Below, piece after piece: positions 10,174-18,385 of a stretch of DNA of 64,000 nucleotides; positions within the stretch are counted from its first letter, which is position 1; each line of letters starts with the position of its first letter. Under the pieces are notes generated by a model. That model had not been told where the DNA came from. It did no database searches and saw only the letters and a program-made list of their open reading frames with translations. This DNA is from Sessilibacter corallicola (GTDB lineage: Bacteria > Pseudomonadota > Gammaproteobacteria > Pseudomonadales > Cellvibrionaceae). The position numbers were made by a program, and so were the translations under genes. The stretch lies in the NCBI RefSeq assembly GCF_021290925.1, contig NZ_JAJSLX010000002.1, positions 1,360,235-1,424,234 of the forward strand, given 5' to 3'.

Positions 10174-12327
10174 ATGGCTGATGACAAAAAGTCCCAATCC
10201 AGTGATCGCTTAAAAGAAGCAATTCGCGTTGCCAGAGATTCCTATTCGAAAGGTACCTCCATTCCTGACGCCTTGGCGCATCATCGTGGTTCATTGAGTG
10301 TTCCTGTCATTCCCGGATTGCAGCCGCCCATGGTTCCCGGCATTCCCGGTGTGGGTCAACACTCAATTCAGCATGAAATTCAATCCATGTCTGAACGCTT
10401 TTCCCGAATGCAATACATCGACGGGTTTGGTTTTTGGGAATGGAATTTAGAAAAAGAAAGTTTTCGCGTGTTTCCTGGCAATTTATGGGATTCGATGGGG
10501 TATAAAGAAAAAGACATCGATCGAGTAAAAACCATCGAGCTAGCTTTTACCCTTGTGCATGAAAACGACAAAGATAAACTCCGCAAGTGCTTGCGCGATC
10601 ATTTTTCTAACAACACCAAATATTCCGCCGCTTATCGAATGCGCAATCGCGATGGCAGTTACCGCTGGGTGCAAGCCGAGGCCAGTTCCATACGCGATAA
10701 AAATAATCGCGTTATTTATTTTGCCGGCGTTAATTACGATATTACCGAAGAGAAAAAAATTGAGTCCGCACTCAGAGACAGCCAAGCTCGGTTTCGTCGC
10801 ATTTTAGAGTCTTCCAACGATGGCGTTTGGGAGTGGAACACCTTTGAAAAGAAATTAAGCTATTCCCAGGGTTGTTGGGCCATGTTGGGTTTCCCGAAAA
10901 AAGATTCCGATATGGGGCGTGGCCAGATGCGCCGCTGGCTAGAGCGCATTCACCCAGAAGATCGCGATCAGGTCGAGTCAGAAATGACTGGCAAGCTGAA
11001 CAAATTTCAGCCTTTCGACATTGAATATCGTATCTTAAACAATACCAATGATTGGATGTGGTTGCGCACGCGGGGCGACGTTCTCACCAACAGTGAAGGC
11101 GAAGTGGAGTTTATGTCCGGCGCCAATGTCGACATTACCGAGCTAAAGCGCTCCGAGGCTCGCAGTATCAAAGCCACAACATTGGCTGAAAACGCGAATC
11201 GGGCGAAGTCGGAATTTTTGTCGAGTATGAGTCACGAGCTAAGAACACCCATGAATGCCATCTTGGGATTTACGCAATTGTTCGATACCGCAAAAAACCT
11301 GACCACCGATCAAAAAGAAAATATCAGCGAGATTCGTCGAGCTGGCAACCAATTGCTGCGCCTGATCAACAATGTGCTGGAATTGTCGAAAATCGAAGCC
11401 GGTAAAGCCAGTGTCTCGATTCGACCTGTTCCCATTCACAGTGTGATTGAAGAAGTATTTTCCCAATGTACCGATCTTGCAAAAAAGTCGTCGGTTTCTT
11501 TAAATTTCGAACCGCATCATTTAAAAAATGCCTTCGTGCGTGCTGACAGAGCGAGCTTAAAACAATCGCTGATCAAGCTGGTCAGTAACGGAGTGATTTA
11601 TAACCGCAGTGGCGGTCGAGTCATTGTCAGTTTGGTAGAAACTGCCAATAAATTTTTAGTGATATCCGTTCGCGATACCGGTCGCGGTATTCCAAAATCC
11701 GTACAAGCCAATTTGTTCGAGCCGTTTTCAGAGCAGCAAGATATCCTCGCCAAACCCACCGGAAACGGCGTTGGCTTAGCGATTTGTAAAAAACTCGTTG
11801 AGTTAATGGGCGGAAATATCGAATTTGACAGCGAAGAGGGTGCGGGCAGTTGTTTTCAAATTCAGTTACCCATTGAGAAAAATGTGGTCGATGATTCGGA
11901 CACCTCTGAAAGCGTCGAGATCTCTAAATTCTTAAATTTTGATAATCAATTGTTTAAAGATAAAACCGTTTTGTTCGTCGACGACGACTCAAAATGCCGC
12001 AATTGGTTGGGTACGTATTTTAAGAATTTTCAGGGGCTAAAATATGAAACTGCCGATGAAGGAATAAAAGGGCTGTTCAAAGCAAGAAATCTACTTCCGA
12101 ACATCATTTTTTACGATTTGCACATGCCGGGAATTGACGGCTACGAAGTTATTAAAATCTTAAAAAGTGACCCCAACACCCAAAATATTCCGGTGGTGGC
12201 GTTATCAGAAATTCATGGCAGGAAGGAAATTCAATCGGCTTTAGAAGCAGGGTTTAGCGACCTGCTACCAAAGCCATTAGACGTCGAACAGTTAACCGTA
12301 GTTGCTTCGCAATTGGTTAACGATTAA
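10174..12327 (+). CDS. PAS-PAS hybrid histidine kinase (intact H-box)
   Basis: Paralogue of the preceding kinase with the same order: PAS (about 80-190), PAS (about 200-325), HisKA with MSHELRTPMNAIL (His354), HATPase_c with SNGVIYN, DTGRGIP and GNGVGLAI, and a receiver with Asp648 in FYDLHMPGIDG and Lys in LLPKPLD. All catalytic residues are present. No membrane segments, so it probably senses a cytoplasmic signal through PAS. ATG 10174 is preferred; an in-frame TTG at 10159 would add five residues. It is 18 bp from the upstream kinase and presumably cotranscribed. No separate response regulator is nearby. suhB ends 4 bp away, convergent. Confidence 0.92.
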   Translation: MADDKKSQSSDRLKEAIRVARDSYSKGTSIPDALAHHRGSLSVPVIPGLQPPMVPGIPGVGQHSIQHEIQSMSERFSRMQYIDGFGFWEWNLEKESFRVFPGNLWDSMGYKEKDIDRVKTIELAFTLVHENDKDKLRKCLRDHFSNNTKYSAAYRMRNRDGSYRWVQAEASSIRDKNNRVIYFAGVNYDITEEKKIESALRDSQARFRRILESSNDGVWEWNTFEKKLSYSQGCWAMLGFPKKDSDMGRGQMRRWLERIHPEDRDQVESEMTGKLNKFQPFDIEYRILNNTNDWMWLRTRGDVLTNSEGEVEFMSGANVDITELKRSEARSIKATTLAENANRAKSEFLSSMSHELRTPMNAILGFTQLFDTAKNLTTDQKENISEIRRAGNQLLRLINNVLELSKIEAGKASVSIRPVPIHSVIEEVFSQCTDLAKKSSVSLNFEPHHLKNAFVRADRASLKQSLIKLVSNGVIYNRSGGRVIVSLVETANKFLVISVRDTGRGIPKSVQANLFEPFSEQQDILAKPTGNGVGLAICKKLVELMGGNIEFDSEEGAGSCFQIQLPIEKNVVDDSDTSESVEISKFLNFDNQLFKDKTVLFVDDDSKCRNWLGTYFKNFQGLKYETADEGIKGLFKARNLLPNIIFYDLHMPGIDGYEVIKILKSDPNTQNIPVVALSEIHGRKEIQSALEAGFSDLLPKPLDVEQLTVVASQLVND

Positions 12328-12331
12328 CGCA

Positions 12332-13135
12332 TTAGCCAATTCGGCTCATGTGTTTGCCAACTATTTGAAGCAAAGGCTTAAAGACTTTTGGGCTGGCGCA
12401 AACGATGTGACCCGACGATAGGTGATCGTTACCGCCACGGAAATCACTCACTAAACCACCGGCTTCTTGAACCAGCAAAATCCCTGCGGCGATATCCCAT
12501 TCTTTAAGATTCATTTCCCAGAAACCGTCATATCGACCTGCGGCAACATAAGCAAGGTCGAGTGCGGCAGAACCCTGGCGACGAATACCGGCAGTTTGGC
12601 CCGCGATTTCTTCCAGTGCTCGCAAATACGGCGTCATATTCTCTAGGGCGAAACCACTGAAAGGAATACCAGTGCCGATCAAAGCGCCATTCAAACCGCG
12701 ACGGTCCGTTACACGTATGCGACGGCCGTTGAGAGCTGCGCCTTTACCTTTACTTGCGGTAAATTCTTCGCGTTTAACCGGATCAAGCACCACACCGTGG
12801 AGCAACTGACCCTTGAATTTACAGGCGATAGAAATTGAGAAATGTGGGATTCCGTGGATGAAATTGGTGGTGCCATCCAGTGGATCAATAACCCACTCGT
12901 AGTCAGGATTATCACCCTTCAAAAAACCGGATTCTTCACCAATAATGGTGTGATCAGGGTAGGCCTTGCGAAGGTGATAAATAATTTCTTTCTCACTTGC
13001 TTTATCGATTTCGGTCACGAAATCATTTCGGCCTTTCTCTTCAATATCGATGACACTTACACGTTCAAGCGCTCGTTCAATTTTCTCGGCTGCTTTTCGT
13101 GCAGCGCGAAGGGCGATATTGAGCATTGGTTCCAT
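12332..13135 (-). CDS. suhB: Inositol-1-monophosphatase family protein SuhB
   Basis: Metal-dependent phosphatase of the inositol monophosphatase family; in enterobacteria SuhB also takes part in rRNA antitermination complexes. The 267-aa protein shows the metal ligands in IGEESGF (near residue 66), WVIDPLDGTTNF (near 82) and WDIAAG (near 210). Length is typical. Divergent from trmJ across 182 bp, the common gammaproteobacterial arrangement. Confidence 0.94.
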   Translation of the reverse strand: MEPMLNIALRAARKAAEKIERALERVSVIDIEEKGRNDFVTEIDKASEKEIIYHLRKAYPDHTIIGEESGFLKGDNPDYEWVIDPLDGTTNFIHGIPHFSISIACKFKGQLLHGVVLDPVKREEFTASKGKGAALNGRRIRVTDRRGLNGALIGTGIPFSGFALENMTPYLRALEEIAGQTAGIRRQGSAALDLAYVAAGRYDGFWEMNLKEWDIAAGILLVQEAGGLVSDFRGGNDHLSSGHIVCASPKVFKPLLQIVGKHMSRIG

Positions 13136-13317
13136 AAGGCGACTCGCTGGTATAAATTAGTTGAGAAGGTAACAAAAAAGGGGCGAGATTGTACCAGGGG
13201 GCCTAGGAGTAAACCAGTTCTACTGTTAAACTTCGCGCCCTTTTTAAAAAGTTATTTTAGGACAAAATGCGCCCGAGATAGCTTGCCTTGTTCGAATAGC
13301 CAATTGAAATCGCATCC

Positions 13318-14139
13318 ATGAGTACAGTTAAACCTAACAATGATTCCGAAGCCTTCAACCGCGTACGCATCGTCTTGGTTGATACAACCCACCCTGGCAA
13401 CATTGGTGGTGCCGCACGCGCCATGAAAAATATGGGGTTGAAGCAACTGTACTTAGTTTCGCCCAAAGACTTCCCCTCCGATGTTGCTGTGTGGCGTGCC
13501 GCAGGCGCCGCTGATCTCCTAGAGACCGCAGTAGTGGTTGAAACCCTAGATGAGGCCATCGGCGATTGTAAATTAGTGGTGGGTACCTCCGCTCGTGAGC
13601 GACGTATTCCTTGGCCACTGCTCACTCCCCGAGAGTTTGGCGACCGAGCTTACGCCGAAACACAAACCCACGACGTTGCCGTCGTATTTGGGCGAGAAGA
13701 TCGCGGTTTAACCAACGAAGAGCTGCACAAGTGCAACTACCACGTGCACATTCCGGCAAACCCCGAGTACTCAGCCCTAAACCTCGCCACAGCCGTACAA
13801 GTGTTGAGCTACGAGTTTAGAATGTCAGCTCTGAATGCTGAAAACGGCGCCCCGGTTCACTTTGACGACTGGGACCAACCGCCAGTAGATACCAACATGG
13901 TAGAAGCCTACTACGAGCATCTGCAAAAAACCTTAGAGCGTCTTGGCTTTTTAGAGCCCGGCAATCCACGCCAAACCATGACCCGTATTCGTCGTCTTTA
14001 CAACCGAGTTCGCATGGACGAGATGGAACTCAATATTCTTCGCGGTATGTTGACCTCAGTCCAAAACTACATTTACCACACCGACACAAAAATTCAGCAA
14101 CTGGAAGAAAATAACGCCAAAGAAAGCCCGAAAGAATAA
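13318..14139 (+). CDS. trmJ: tRNA (cytidine/uridine-2'-O-)-methyltransferase TrmJ
   Basis: SPOUT-fold enzyme that 2'-O-methylates position 32 of certain tRNAs. The 273-aa protein begins with RVRIVLVDTTHPGNIGGAAR, has the GTSARERR segment near residue 84 and VVFGREDRGLTNEEL near residue 121, then SALNLATAVQVL, all typical. The C-terminal extension beyond residue 165 is the usual TrmJ helical region. isc genes often follow trmJ, but here the tRNA-Arg and the prophage come next. Confidence 0.94.
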   Translation: MSTVKPNNDSEAFNRVRIVLVDTTHPGNIGGAARAMKNMGLKQLYLVSPKDFPSDVAVWRAAGAADLLETAVVVETLDEAIGDCKLVVGTSARERRIPWPLLTPREFGDRAYAETQTHDVAVVFGREDRGLTNEELHKCNYHVHIPANPEYSALNLATAVQVLSYEFRMSALNAENGAPVHFDDWDQPPVDTNMVEAYYEHLQKTLERLGFLEPGNPRQTMTRIRRLYNRVRMDEMELNILRGMLTSVQNYIYHTDTKIQQLEENNAKESPKE

Positions 14140-14180
14140 AGAATCCACAACCTGAAACCCTATTTGCAAAACACATCAAA

Positions 14181-14232
14181 ACCAGTACTTTTATATTTCT
14201 ATTAAGTCTTGCGTATAAATAAAAGTACTGGT
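14181..14232 (+). terminator. Perfect 14-bp inverted repeat between trmJ and tRNA-Arg
   Basis: ACCAGTACTTTTAT at 14181-14194 is exactly repeated in reverse complement at 14219-14232, with a 24-nt loop. It sits 42 bp after trmJ and 20 bp before the tRNA. No T-run follows, so it may be a structural terminator or overlap the tRNA promoter. Confidence 0.45.
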
Positions 14233-14252
14233 ATTGTTCGCAGCCTCTCCAC

Positions 14253-14329
14253 GCACCCGTAGCTCAGCTGGATAGAGTAGGTGGCTTCGAACCACTTGGT
14301 CGGGGGTTCGAATCCCTCCGGGTGTGCCA
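14253..14329 (+). tRNA. tRNA-Arg (anticodon TCG), prophage attachment gene
   Basis: 77-nt tRNA with acceptor stem GCACCCG / CGGGTGT (G1-U72 wobble), encoded CCA, anticodon stem GGTGG/CCACT around CTTCGAA giving anticodon UCG (codon CGA), and T-loop GGTTCGAATCC. The last 48 nt, from the anticodon stem to CCA, occur again at 62408-62455, so this gene is a hybrid whose 3' part was restored by the phage attachment site. Confidence 0.96.
14282..14329. repeat. attL core (48-bp direct repeat, left copy)
   Basis: Positions 14282-14329 are identical to 62408-62455 over 48 bp; the flanking bases differ on both sides. The copy lies in the 3' part of tRNA-Arg, a standard site for tyrosine integrases, and the integrase gene is immediately inside it. 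Confidence 0.95.
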
Positions 14330-14379
14330 ACAAAATCAACAACTTACGATACATTTTATTAAAATCCCAAAAATTAACT

Positions 14380-14395
14380 CGTGAGTTTCGCGTGA
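14380..14395. repeat. Probable integrase arm-type site, left
   Basis: CGTGAGTTTCGCGTGA at 14380-14395 recurs exactly, in the same orientation, at 62290-62305. The two copies lie 50 bp and 102 bp inside the attL and attR cores. This placement is expected for arm-binding sites of a tyrosine integrase. The left copy abuts the 3' end of the integrase gene. Confidence 0.6.
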
Positions 14396-14397
14396 CC

Positions 14398-15504
14398 TCA
14401 ATCGGTACGTTTTTTGCGAAAATTATCCAAATCCAATACTGCCTCAACTTTTGGCGGCAGCGTAATTCGTTGAACCGCTGCAAATAAAATGTTGAGCGAG
14501 GCCATAGAGTAGTGGGTTGTTATAGATTTCCCCTTATGACCCAAAAGCTCTTGCCTAGTCTCCTCGTCCACGCCAGCCTCTCTTAATCGGCTACCAAACG
14601 CGTGTCTTAGATCATGAATGCGAACATCGATGCATGCCCGATCCCGAGCCCTCTTAAATCCGCTATTGTTGCTGGACTTTTTAGGCCTTCCATTATAAGT
14701 AAAAACATATTTGGGGTGATCGCCGCGTTTTCTATTTATTATTTCTGCGGCAACAGTATTTATTAATACAAGCCGCTCTCGATTTTTGTCTTTAATCGTG
14801 CTCTTTGTTGGGATGTAAAAAGCAAGCCCTCCAGGAATTACGCCCTCTGGCAACTCAAGTTCGTGATCCCATGATAAATTATTTAACTCGCTGTCTCGCA
14901 TGCCGGTATTTACATAAACAATTATTTCGTCAGCTAAATGCGGCGGGCAATTCCTAAGTAGATTTTCTTGATTCTGCCAAGTAATAGGCTTGGGTAGGCG
15001 CTTATCACTTGAAAACCGTTCAAATTCAGGGGCGCTTTCAAGCCACGTTAAATCACACCAGTCGTAACGCCACTTGGTTGCAGCGGTTAACACTCTTGAT
15101 ATAGCCTCAATGAAATGATTTAGAGTGACGTTTTTATTTCCGTTGGCTTTTTTAATTTCAAGGAATTTTTTTACTGCCGGATGATCTCTGTGAATCTTTT
15201 CAGCTTCAATGTGACCAATGTGTGGGTAAAGGGCGTTTAATTTCTTCTCAAAATTTTTAATTTGCTTTTGATCCTGGTTTCGAGCGCAATATTCTACAGC
15301 GCAATCCCCCCAGGTAATTTTAGGGCGAACACCTCGGCGATCCGCCTCATAAATTGCTGTCATTGACTCTCTAATTAATGCCTCTACTTCTTTTTCCTGG
15401 CCCTTGCGATATCGAGTCGTTTCATAAATTCGCTGTCCGAGGTATTGTTTATCGATGACGTAGAAGCCCTTACTGTTGAGACTGTACCCGACACCTTTTT
15501 GCAC
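14398..15504 (-). CDS. int: Tyrosine-type phage integrase
   Basis: 368-aa site-specific recombinase for integration into and excision from the tRNA-Arg gene. The N-terminal region (about 1-60) resembles the beta-sheet arm-binding domain, followed by a SAM-like core-binding domain and the catalytic domain. Active-site residues are Arg in NTGMRDSE, His-x-x-Arg in HDLRHAF, His in LLGHKGK and the nucleophile Tyr in THYSM. The gene reads toward attL and ends 68 bp from it. Its start overlaps the upstream DNA-binding gene by 121 bp, so the true start may be somewhat downstream. Confidence 0.95.
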   Translation of the reverse strand: MQKGVGYSLNSKGFYVIDKQYLGQRIYETTRYRKGQEKEVEALIRESMTAIYEADRRGVRPKITWGDCAVEYCARNQDQKQIKNFEKKLNALYPHIGHIEAEKIHRDHPAVKKFLEIKKANGNKNVTLNHFIEAISRVLTAATKWRYDWCDLTWLESAPEFERFSSDKRLPKPITWQNQENLLRNCPPHLADEIIVYVNTGMRDSELNNLSWDHELELPEGVIPGGLAFYIPTKSTIKDKNRERLVLINTVAAEIINRKRGDHPKYVFTYNGRPKKSSNNSGFKRARDRACIDVRIHDLRHAFGSRLREAGVDEETRQELLGHKGKSITTHYSMASLNILFAAVQRITLPPKVEAVLDLDNFRKKRTD

Positions 15505-15689
15505 TTGTTACTCCGTGGATTCTGTTTGTATCGCTCCCACGCTTCCTGCAGTTCGGTGCGATCAATTAATTTTGTATTGCCCATTTGATGTACTGTGACA
15601 AGCGGCAAAATGTATTTTTCAAACGAGCGGCGACCAACACCTATAACACCGGGCGCCTCACCTTTTTTTACAGCTAATGATAAATCCAT
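15384..15689 (-). CDS. Excisionase-like DNA-binding protein
   Basis: 101-aa basic protein. Residues 15-50 (VGVGRRSFEKYILPLV... DRTELQEAW) look like a winged or helix-turn-helix domain of the excisionase type; the C-terminal half is Lys/Ser-rich and ends RARKKK. Position immediately upstream of int, overlapping its start by 121 bp in a different frame, fits a recombination directionality factor. The length of the overlap is unusual, and the C-terminal tail may be dispensable. Identification is from context and composition. Confidence 0.6.
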   Translation of the reverse strand: MDLSLAVKKGEAPGVIGVGRRSFEKYILPLVTVHQMGNTKLIDRTELQEAWERYKQNPRSNKCKKVSGTVSTVRASTSSINNTSDSEFMKRLDIARARKKK

Positions 15690-15768
15690 AAATATCTCGA
15701 ATTTAAATTAGCCTCCATGCTCTCAACCGCCTATCCCTATAGCGGGTTAATTCACGCTTCCTTGCGAA

Positions 15769-15876
15769 TTAAATAAATACATAAACAAAAATCAAACTGG
15801 CTGCAAAACCAATTGAAATACCAACGCACAATATATCTGTTGGGTGTATTTTGGTTGTGTATTCTTCATCGTCCAT
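15769..15876 (-). CDS. 35-aa single-span membrane peptide
   Basis: ATG at 15876, ten bases after the stop of the upstream 247-aa gene. A short charged N-terminus is followed by one hydrophobic segment (about residues 13-34). A longer in-frame reading from 16029 would overlap the upstream gene and is a shadow. Weak ribosome site. Possibly a small early phage membrane protein; function unknown. Confidence 0.4.
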   Translation of the reverse strand: MDDEEYTTKIHPTDILCVGISIGFAASLIFVYVFI

Positions 15877-15886
15877 GATGATTTGT

Positions 15887-16630
15887 TTACTGTTGTTTTT
15901 GCAATTTTGAAATTTCGGGGTCGAAAATAATCCAATTATCGTTCGGGCGAATAGCAAACATAACTCCATCACACAATCGATCATCAAAATAACAAATATC
16001 TGGATCGAAGTTGTCGAGGTAGTCTTCAATTAACACCTGATATTCGTCTTTTCTCCCCCGGTGGCTGGCTGTCATAATATTTGTTTTTAGGGCGCTAATT
16101 AACACCAGTATAAATTGGTGTAACTTATCTTCTGATAATGAAACTTCAAATAAATTGGCCAGGCAATCAATTTTCTGTTCGATTCTTTCGGGCGAAGAAA
16201 ATATACCGGAGCCTGCAGTAACGTAGCGATAAAAATCCCAGCCAAGTTTAGAGGCTGGCAATACTGTGTCATCTAAATCGAAATCAATATTTTGTAAACT
16301 TGAATTTAAATGACTCAAGCAGCTTTCTACAATTTCAATATGAGATTCAATGTATTGACGAGATGCATAATCATAGTCATTTGCTGAATCATCCTTGGGG
16401 GCAATTGATGATCTCAATAAATCCAAATAGGGGACGTCATCGCTAAAGCGCTTATTGAACAGCTTAAATGCCAAGTCATCAACAAACCCAAAACGCTTAT
16501 CGGACTCAACGCGAATCAATTCGATTGACTCACTTGGCGATAACTCTGTTGGGATGCCATCAATTTTGCTTTTCGCATAGCCATCCACAATTACTGTGGA
16601 CACATCTAATTTTGTAGTAATTAAACTCAT
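15887..16630 (-). CDS. Hypothetical prophage protein, 247 aa
   Basis: Acidic, soluble protein without signal peptide. There is no family I can name. It starts at ATG 16630 with an AGGAAAG-type site and is preceded on the same strand by a terminator-like hairpin at 16642-16662. It lies in the leftward early operon between int/xis and the MazG-like gene, where phages carry host-takeover and accessory genes. Confidence 0.75.
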   Translation of the reverse strand: MSLITTKLDVSTVIVDGYAKSKIDGIPTELSPSESIELIRVESDKRFGFVDDLAFKLFNKRFSDDVPYLDLLRSSIAPKDDSANDYDYASRQYIESHIEIVESCLSHLNSSLQNIDFDLDDTVLPASKLGWDFYRYVTAGSGIFSSPERIEQKIDCLANLFEVSLSEDKLHQFILVLISALKTNIMTASHRGRKDEYQVLIEDYLDNFDPDICYFDDRLCDGVMFAIRPNDNWIIFDPEISKLQKQQ

Positions 16631-16641
16631 GTTCTTTCCTT

Positions 16642-16662
16642 AAAAAATGCCCCCGTAGGGGC
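16642..16662 (-). terminator. Intrinsic terminator-like hairpin inside early-left operon
   Basis: On the minus strand GCCCC-TACG-GGGGC is followed by ATTTTTT, directly upstream of the 16630 start. A terminator placed just before a gene of the same operon suggests attenuation or a need for antitermination. Confidence 0.6.
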
Positions 16663-16705
16663 TAAAGGGGTTAGGTGTTTTTTCGTAATCAACTTGGCTC
16701 AAATT

Positions 16706-16867
16706 CTAATTATTTTCATCGGTGTAAGTTTGTAAGCATTCATCAGAGCAAACTTCATTTTCCGCTCCTGCCTGTTCTTTAGAGCGATCTCCACAGTCTT
16801 GTATGTTAAACCATGCTGATACATCCAATAGGTTTCCACAAACTATACATCTTGGCTCATTCTGCAT
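16706..16867 (-). CDS. 53-aa putative zinc-binding microprotein
   Basis: ATG 16867 to TAG 16706. Contains CIVCGN near residue 7 and CSDEC near residue 40, two cysteine pairs about 30 residues apart, as in small treble-clef or zinc-ribbon proteins. A GAGGGC lies upstream. It sits in the early leftward operon between the MazG-like gene and the 247-aa gene. Role unknown. Confidence 0.6.
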   Translation of the reverse strand: MQNEPRCIVCGNLLDVSAWFNIQDCGDRSKEQAGAENEVCSDECLQTYTDENN

Positions 16868-16947
16868 CTTGAGGCCCTCAGAATATTATTTGGCATTCAC
16901 TCATTAGAGAGCTAGCGCATCGGTTTTGCGCGTGATTAGGTGTTTAG

Positions 16948-17526
16948 TTAAAATTTCTTGCCGTGCTCTTTTGCGCGATTTTCACGCTTGTGGTCCGCGC
17001 GAGTTTTATTGAATTCGAATTTTTCAAGTACTGCGCCGAATAAGTCGTAGCTATAGCAATTTGCAGTTTCAATAATTGCCATAATTAGAAATGAGTACTT
17101 ATCATTTACAATGCGATACATTGAGTCTATTTTTGGATTTCTAGAATATGAAAACACCTGGCTGAAATTAACTAAGTGCACATTTAAATAAAAGTGAACC
17201 TCAGACACGCAAGAAAATGATTTCACATCATTAGCAATTTCTAAAAAAGACACATGCGTTGGCTTTTCGACAAAAACCAAATCATACCGACCACCAAAAT
17301 CAAGAATTCGAATTAATGCATCGGCCAGCTCAACCTCTTCTGATTTTCGGTGTGGCAGGTGGTTATCCATCAAGTTTTTACGCGCGCCTTCCGTGGCTTC
17401 TGCGATTTCTGTTGAGACCAATTGCAGGGTTTGATAAACAGGGCGATCCATGTCGTCCCACCAGCCAACTGATTTATTAAATTCGAAAATTTCTTTTGAT
17501 AGCTGATTAATTTGTTGTTCGTTCAT
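16948..17526 (-). CDS. MazG-like nucleotide pyrophosphohydrolase
   Basis: 192-aa all-alpha NTP pyrophosphatase-like protein. The metal-binding pattern ExxE (Glu40, Glu43 in STEIAEA) followed by ExxD (Glu66, Asp69 in EVELADAL) is clear, and the N-terminus (QINQLSKEIFEFNKSVGWWDD) fits phage MazG-like proteins. The family hydrolyses (d)NTPs to monophosphates; phage versions may reshape nucleotide pools or alarmone signals. The substrate is unknown. It is preceded by a strong terminator-like hairpin at 17541-17563. Confidence 0.8.
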   Translation of the reverse strand: MNEQQINQLSKEIFEFNKSVGWWDDMDRPVYQTLQLVSTEIAEATEGARKNLMDNHLPHRKSEEVELADALIRILDFGGRYDLVFVEKPTHVSFLEIANDVKSFSCVSEVHFYLNVHLVNFSQVFSYSRNPKIDSMYRIVNDKYSFLIMAIIETANCYSYDLFGAVLEKFEFNKTRADHKRENRAKEHGKKF

Positions 17527-17540
17527 GGCTATTCCTGTTT

Positions 17541-17563
17541 AAAAAGCCCCTCCGAAGAGGGGG
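17541..17563 (-). terminator. Strong terminator-like hairpin with TTCG loop
   Basis: On the minus strand CCCCTC-TTCG-GAGGGG is followed by CTTTTT, 14 bp before the ATG of the MazG-like gene. It is a canonical intrinsic terminator lying inside the operon. Confidence 0.7.
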
Positions 17564-17575
17564 ATCTAGCGCGAG

Positions 17576-17770
17576 TTAACTTTCCTCAATGTTTTTAATC
17601 ATTGAATCAATCTGGTCTTTGATTTCTGGCCATGCTTTTGGATAAATAGCTACTGAGTCATTGCCATCGAAAATCACAACGCTACTATCCGATTCGAAAA
17701 TTTTAGTTTCGCATTCTGAGCCATCAGGATGAGCAAATGTGATGGTTACCGATGAAATTCTGGCTGACAT
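17576..17770 (-). CDS. Hypothetical prophage protein, 64 aa
   Basis: Start placed at ATG 17770, which has a strong AAGGGGAG site; an in-frame ATG at 17797 lies upstream of it. A beta-rich small acidic protein (SVTITFAHPDGSECETKIFE), with no recognised family. A hairpin at 17787-17808 separates it from the upstream gene. Confidence 0.7.
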   Translation of the reverse strand: MSARISSVTITFAHPDGSECETKIFESDSSVVIFDGNDSVAIYPKAWPEIKDQIDSMIKNIEES

Positions 17771-17786
17771 GGTGCTCCCCTTAGTT

Positions 17787-17808
17787 AGCCTCTTCAAACA
17801 GAGAGGCT
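17787..17808 (-). repeat. Intergenic hairpin
   Basis: Inverted repeat AGCCTCT / AGAGGCT with an 8-nt loop, between the stop of the nuclease-like gene and the start of the 64-aa gene. No T-run on the minus strand. It belongs to the series of hairpins placed before genes in this operon. Confidence 0.5.
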
Positions 17809-17817
17809 TTTCGCGAG

Positions 17818-18369
17818 TTAATGATGCAAAGAAACATCTGAGAAAAAGCTATCAAGCTCTTCTGGTTCAATTTTAAAGTCCATCCACTTTCCACCAGCTT
17901 CGCTTATGCTAATAGTGGACATTTTTCTAACAATTTCGCCCGGCAATAAAAAGCAATGCTTAATCTTCATATTGTCGTCATAGGCAAATAAAACAAAATA
18001 ATCGGCGATAATCTCCTGCTTCTTTATTGAAAATGCCCAGCGCCGCGTTTTGCATTTCTTGTTGGACCTCCTCAGTGTTGAGGCTTTTACATCAACTGAT
18101 AGCTCGCGCACACTAAAGTCAATTTTCGATTGAAATTTTTCTTTGTTGCAGTCCTTTGCGCTTGGAACATATTTCAGAAAATCCTTTTCTGATTTAGCAG
18201 CTAACTTGTCCTTTTCACTGCCATATTTTTCCTTATTTCCAATTACAGGAATTCCATTCCTCACGAGGCGCACATATAAATTTTGCCAACTAACACCGAC
18301 TTCCATGGCGGCAATTTTTAAATTCTGGTGTTTTTTGTATGCATCAATACATGATTGATCGGTAGTCAT
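17818..18369 (-). CDS. HTH plus PD-(D/E)xK-like putative endonuclease
   Basis: 183 aa. The start is ATG 18369, with AGGAG five bases upstream; a GTG two codons earlier is less likely. Residues 10-40 form a helix-turn-helix (IAAMEVGVSWQNLYVRLVRNG). Residues 82-130 read KIDFSVRELSVDVKAS... then RRWAFSIKKQEIIADYFVLF, matching the D...(D/E)xK plus DYFVLF layout of restriction-endonuclease-fold proteins (Asp84, Asp93, Lys95). It lies next to ssb, exo and recT, so a role in DNA processing is plausible. The fold assignment is by motif only. Confidence 0.6.
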   Translation of the reverse strand: MTTDQSCIDAYKKHQNLKIAAMEVGVSWQNLYVRLVRNGIPVIGNKEKYGSEKDKLAAKSEKDFLKYVPSAKDCNKEKFQSKIDFSVRELSVDVKASTLRRSNKKCKTRRWAFSIKKQEIIADYFVLFAYDDNMKIKHCFLLPGEIVRKMSTISISEAGGKWMDFKIEPEELDSFFSDVSLHH

Positions 18370-18385
18370 GGACACTCCTAATTAA

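Noticed and set aside
13355-13618. Minus-strand ORFs inside trmJ
   Set aside because: Shadows of trmJ.
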